From the NCBI GenBank assembly GCA_039795895.1, contig JBDKKW010000028.1, forward strand, positions 1-6,424: a DNA stretch of 6,424 bases, read 5' to 3'. The notes under the pieces were generated by a model. The model was not told the origin of the DNA. It made no database searches and worked only from the letters and a program-made list of their open reading frames with translations. Each line of letters begins with the position of its first letter. Positions within the stretch are counted from its first letter, which is position 1. The translations under genes and the position numbers were made by a program. Source of the stretch: JBBTSQ01 sp039795895 (GTDB taxonomy: Bacteria > Patescibacteriota > Minisyncoccia > Phycocordibacterales > JBAYGS01). Of this stretch, positions 4,600 through 6,424 are shown in pieces.

Positions 4600-4622
4600 T
4601 CGTCTTTTTCTTTTTCGTAAAG

Positions 4623-4658
4623 AAAAATCACCCAAACCTTTGTGAAGGTTGGGGTGAT
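4623..4658 (-). terminator. Terminator of the minus-strand gene
   Basis: A 14-position stem with one mismatch (4627-4640 with 4645-4658, loop TGTG) begins 7 bases after the stop codon of the minus-strand gene. Read on that strand it ends in a T5 run (complement of 4623-4627). It is separate from the two terminators that serve rpsI transcription. Confidence 0.85.
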
Positions 4659-4665
4659 ACGAAGA

Positions 4666-5604
4666 CTACTTGAGGCCGTTTTCTTGGACCCAATCGAGAA
4701 ACATATAAAATGCCGGCCAACTCTTGGCTACCGCCTTTGGATGCCGAGTGACACGCATAATATCTTTCACTTTGTACCTGTTCAACATGGCAAACATGGT
4801 TATCGCCTGAATGACTCGATGATCTGCGCTATCAATGACACGCCTTTGTGCCCAGTCACTTTTTGCTTTTGCAACTTCAGTAAACCGATTACTCTCATGC
4901 TCAGCAAGACTTGGCCAACGCTTCCGAGCTTCACGTAAAGCCCAGTCGCCATCAGTCATAATGTAAGCAAAAGGGAAATCCTCCTGTTGGAGCATCTCAA
5001 ATTGCCACCCACCACCGCGTAACGCCAGAAGAAATGCTTTTGCTTGAGCTTCGATAGTGGCGTCAATTCCAGGTGCAGGAAGAGGTACTTTTTGCTGAAA
5101 CCTCTTGTATTCATACCACTGATCAAGCACTTCGTAGGTGATAGCGAGATGGTGTGGATAACTCACCATGAACGTACGGTATCTGTCTGGGTTATGTAGG
5201 GTGGCTACGCTAGCCAGCTGACTTGTGCGCTCAGGCACCCTTTCAGGATCAAGCAGGTCCTTGATAGTCCAGTTGAGCATCTCTGGATCAAGTGTGATCT
5301 TTCGTCCGAGCAGAGTTCCTTCTCGAACAAAATTCTTGTTGCTTTTTTGTGCCTGACTTAGCCACCACAAAAATCGAAGGACGGTTGCAGATTCTCCCAC
5401 CTGAATGTTCTGGTTGTTGTTCCAGAAGCGACAAGCGTCGAGCATGCGGACAACATCATCGGGAAGGAGACCACGTTGGTAAGTCCTGCTAATGAAATGA
5501 ATAACTGAATCATCACCGTCACGCAGACCCAAGAAAAGTAGGCGAATTGCACGACTTTTGGATATAGGCAGTAGTTCAGGAGGAATAGGGGATATAGTAA
5601 TCAT
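4666..5604 (-). CDS. Unrecognised tryptophan-rich soluble protein, 312 residues
   Basis: I do not recognise the family. The product has no signal peptide or membrane segment and looks mainly helical, with long amphipathic stretches (for example residues 185-196 and 240-285). It has 11 tryptophans (61, 80, 81, 112, 163, 200, 221, 230, 251, 296, 305), about 3.5% and well above the usual proportion, with only one cysteine (58). Short segments of note are GGGWQFE (197-203), YIMTDGDWALREARKRWPSL (214-233) and VTRHPKAVAKSWPAFYMFLD (285-304). The start is taken as ATG at 5604: GAAAGG lies 6 bases upstream and the promoter at 5636-5663 precedes it. In-frame ATGs at 5637 and 5706 overlap the -10 element or lie beyond the promoter. 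It is a single-gene unit, convergent with rpsI and divergent from grpE, and is the only gene here with a Shine-Dalgarno-like site. No function is proposed. Confidence 0.88.
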   Translation of the reverse strand: MITISPIPPELLPISKSRAIRLLFLGLRDGDDSVIHFISRTYQRGLLPDDVVRMLDACRFWNNNQNIQVGESATVLRFLWWLSQAQKSNKNFVREGTLLGRKITLDPEMLNWTIKDLLDPERVPERTSQLASVATLHNPDRYRTFMVSYPHHLAITYEVLDQWYEYKRFQQKVPLPAPGIDATIEAQAKAFLLALRGGGWQFEMLQQEDFPFAYIMTDGDWALREARKRWPSLAEHESNRFTEVAKAKSDWAQRRVIDSADHRVIQAITMFAMLNRYKVKDIMRVTRHPKAVAKSWPAFYMFLDWVQENGLK

Positions 5605-5610
5605 AAGTAG

Positions 5611-5616
5611 CCTTTC
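5611..5616 (-). promoter_or_regulatory. Shine-Dalgarno-like site that supports the start at 5604
   Basis: GAAAGG on the minus strand lies 6 bases before the ATG at 5604. It is only a partial match to GGAGG, but it is the best-placed such site in the window and lies downstream of the predicted transcription start (about 5629), so it favours 5604 over the longer in-frame starts. Confidence 0.55.
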
Positions 5617-5635
5617 AAAATACAGTTCCTTTTTC

Positions 5636-5663
5636 ATAATACTGAGCCTGAATCTTATGTCAA
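5636..5663 (-). promoter_or_regulatory. Near-consensus promoter of the minus-strand gene
   Basis: On the minus strand a perfect -35 TTGACA (5658-5663) is followed after 16 bases by TATTAT (5636-5641, 5 of 6 to the -10 consensus). Predicted transcription start is about 5629, giving a 25-base leader with a Shine-Dalgarno-like site. This is the strongest promoter match in the window. Confidence 0.75.
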
Positions 5664-5664
5664 C

Positions 5665-5703
5665 ACAGCCCAAGAAAAATAGAAAGTATTTTTCTTGGGC
5701 TGT
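5665..5703. promoter_or_regulatory. Perfect palindrome between divergent promoters
   Basis: Arms 5665-5681 and 5687-5703 are exact reverse complements (17 bp) around a five-base GAAAG centre. The palindrome begins one base beyond the -35 of the minus-strand promoter and ends five bases before the candidate -35 of grpE (5709-5714). There is no T-run after either end and no + strand gene upstream to terminate, so an operator or cruciform is more likely than a terminator. It is not a CIRCE element. Confidence 0.6.
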
Positions 5704-5708
5704 CATGC

Positions 5709-5737
5709 TTTATACTTTTTACTGCATACGTTATACT
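5709..5737 (+). promoter_or_regulatory. Probable grpE promoter
   Basis: TATACT (5732-5737, 5 of 6) has a weak -35 candidate TTTATA (5709-5714, 4 of 6) 17 bases upstream. The expected start, about 5744-5746, coincides with the grpE ATG at 5746, so the message would be leaderless; no Shine-Dalgarno site is present. A second TATACT at 5711-5716, 21 bases upstream, is an alternative -10 that would give a leader of about 22 bases. Confidence 0.5.
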
Positions 5738-5745
5738 GAGTCTCT

Positions 5746-6369
5746 ATGACCGACGATACTAAAAATAAAAAAATAACTACTGATACGGATGATACCGTGG
5801 TTGAGCCTATGGAGCCCGAGGCGACCATTTCTGAGTCGGTAGATGATATGGTAGACACCGATGAGGAGGGGATGGAGAAAGGTGCTCTGGCAAAGCTCAA
5901 AGACTTGCGTGAAAAACTCAAAAAGAGTGACGCTCAAAAGCTTGAATATTTGACCGGTTGGCAACGCGACAAAGCGGAGTTTGTAAACGCTCGCAAGAGA
6001 GATCAGGAACGACAAAAAGAGCTGGTAAAGTACGCCAACGAAGAGCTTATTTTGGATATACTTCCGGTGCTCGATAGTTTTGAGATGGCAAAAGCAAACA
6101 AGGAGGCTTGGGAGAAGGCAGATAAAAATTGGCGTGTCGGTATCGAGTATATCCAGTCACAAATCCTCGCGATTCTACAAAAAAATGGTTTGACCGAGCT
6201 CAATCCTATCGGCGCTGACTATAGTCCGCTCGAGCAAGAGGCAATTGAAATGGTGTCCACAGAAGACAAAGATCAAGATGGGAAGGTGGTAGCTGTCATC
6301 AACAAAGGCTACAAGCTTGGCGACCGTGTGATTCGTCCACCAAAGGTGAAGGTGGGTGAAATTAAATAA
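5746..6369 (+). CDS. grpE: Nucleotide exchange factor GrpE
   Basis: GrpE opens the nucleotide cleft of DnaK to release ADP, driving the DnaK-DnaJ folding cycle in the cytoplasm. The 207-residue product has an acidic disordered N terminus (1-44), a long charged coiled-coil helix (about 45-100) containing GWQRDKAEFVNARKR (71-85), the four-helix-bundle segment with LPVLDSFEMA (106-115), and the C-terminal beta-wing (about 155-207) with the signature GYKLGDRVIRPPKVKV (188-203). Length is typical. The ATG at 5746 has no Shine-Dalgarno site and sits about 8 bases after a -10 element, suggesting leaderless translation. Neither dnaK nor dnaJ follows, and no CIRCE (HrcA) site precedes it, so its heat control, if any, must work differently; the palindrome at 5665-5703 is a candidate. 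Confidence 0.96.
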   Translation: MTDDTKNKKITTDTDDTVVEPMEPEATISESVDDMVDTDEEGMEKGALAKLKDLREKLKKSDAQKLEYLTGWQRDKAEFVNARKRDQERQKELVKYANEELILDILPVLDSFEMAKANKEAWEKADKNWRVGIEYIQSQILAILQKNGLTELNPIGADYSPLEQEAIEMVSTEDKDQDGKVVAVINKGYKLGDRVIRPPKVKVGEIK

Positions 6370-6424
6370 ATGAAATCTAAAATCAACGCGGTACTAAACT
6401 GGTGTATTGAATTTTCTCCGCTCG
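6370..6424 (+). CDS. Start of an unidentified gene, cut by the window end
   Basis: An ATG directly abuts the grpE stop codon (TAAATG) and the frame stays open for 18 codons, MKSKINAVLNWCIEFSPL, to the window edge. The lysine-bearing start followed by a more hydrophobic stretch could be the N terminus of a membrane protein, but too little is visible to assign it. It does not match the starts of DnaK or DnaJ. The arrangement suggests translational coupling with grpE. Confidence 0.5.
   Translation, partial: MKSKINAVLNWCIEFSPL

Noticed and set aside
4398..4631. Minus-strand open frame of 77 codons across 4398-4631
   Set aside because: It spans both terminator hairpins and the structured element, starts downstream of a terminator, and has low-complexity lysine-rich ends with no family similarity.
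5665..5703. Palindrome between the divergent genes as an intrinsic terminator
   Set aside because: Neither strand has a T-run after the stem and no gene transcribed towards it ends nearby.
5605..5706. Longer starts at 5637 and 5706 for the minus-strand gene
   Set aside because: The 5637 ATG overlaps the -10 element, and the 5706 start lies upstream of the promoter with its codons running through the palindrome. The ATG at 5604 has a well-placed Shine-Dalgarno-like site.
134..6369. Recoded TGA (genetic code 25 or 4), suggested by no gene ending in TGA
   Set aside because: No gene contains an in-frame TGA, glycines are all GGN and tryptophans all TGG. Eleven genes ending in TAA or TAG is compatible with ordinary bias.
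1..6424. CRISPR arrays, tRNA or rRNA genes, insertion sequences, CIRCE element
   Set aside because: No regularly spaced repeats, cloverleaf, transposase or TTAGCACTC-type inverted repeat was seen on either strand.

Overview
This window carries a bacterial ribosomal-protein and RNA polymerase segment, followed by one unrecognised gene on the opposite strand and then grpE. The + strand order is infA, rpmJ, rpsM, rpsK, rpsD, rpoA, rplQ, rplM, rpsI, which matches the end of the universal S10/spc/alpha cluster joined to the L13-S9 pair. Very short intergenic gaps, near-complete absence of Shine-Dalgarno sequences, a small L13 lacking the usual ends, and grpE not followed by dnaK or dnaJ suggest a reduced-genome bacterium. 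Candidate Phyla Radiation (Patescibacteria, Parcubacteria-like) is my best guess, but it is an inference from style and not proven by any single marker. The standard code fits: all eleven complete genes end in TAA or TAG and none needs a recoded TGA.

Layout. Positions 1-133 hold an intrinsic terminator for an unseen upstream gene, inside a larger inverted repeat, and then a probable infA promoter. infA (134-376) is a transcription unit of its own, closed by a strong terminator (426-456). A probable promoter near 523-551 starts the main operon rpmJ-rpsM-rpsK-rpsD-rpoA-rplQ (614-3598), with a likely internal promoter before rpoA. After a small hairpin at the rplQ stop codon come rplM and rpsI (3637-4387), one base apart, then an unusually long terminator hairpin. 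Positions 4426-4600 are a non-coding, GC- and purine-rich stretch with several hairpins, a second terminator, and an imperfect direct repeat of the rpsI 3' end.

The minus strand gene (4666-5604) encodes an unrecognised 312-residue, tryptophan-rich soluble protein. It has its own near-consensus promoter, a Shine-Dalgarno-like site and a terminator. It runs towards rpsI and away from grpE. Between the two divergent promoters lies a perfect 17-bp-arm palindrome that almost exactly fills the space between the two -35 elements. grpE (5746-6369) appears leaderless, and a cut-off ORF begins directly after its stop codon.

The genes cooperate in translation (IF-1, S13, S11, S4, S9, L36, L17, L13), transcription (RpoA) and protein folding (GrpE). 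The coding content is ordinary. The unusual signal is between the genes: terminator or stop-codon hairpins are repeatedly nested in a second, longer-range inverted repeat, and at rpsI that outer repeat mirrors coding sequence.
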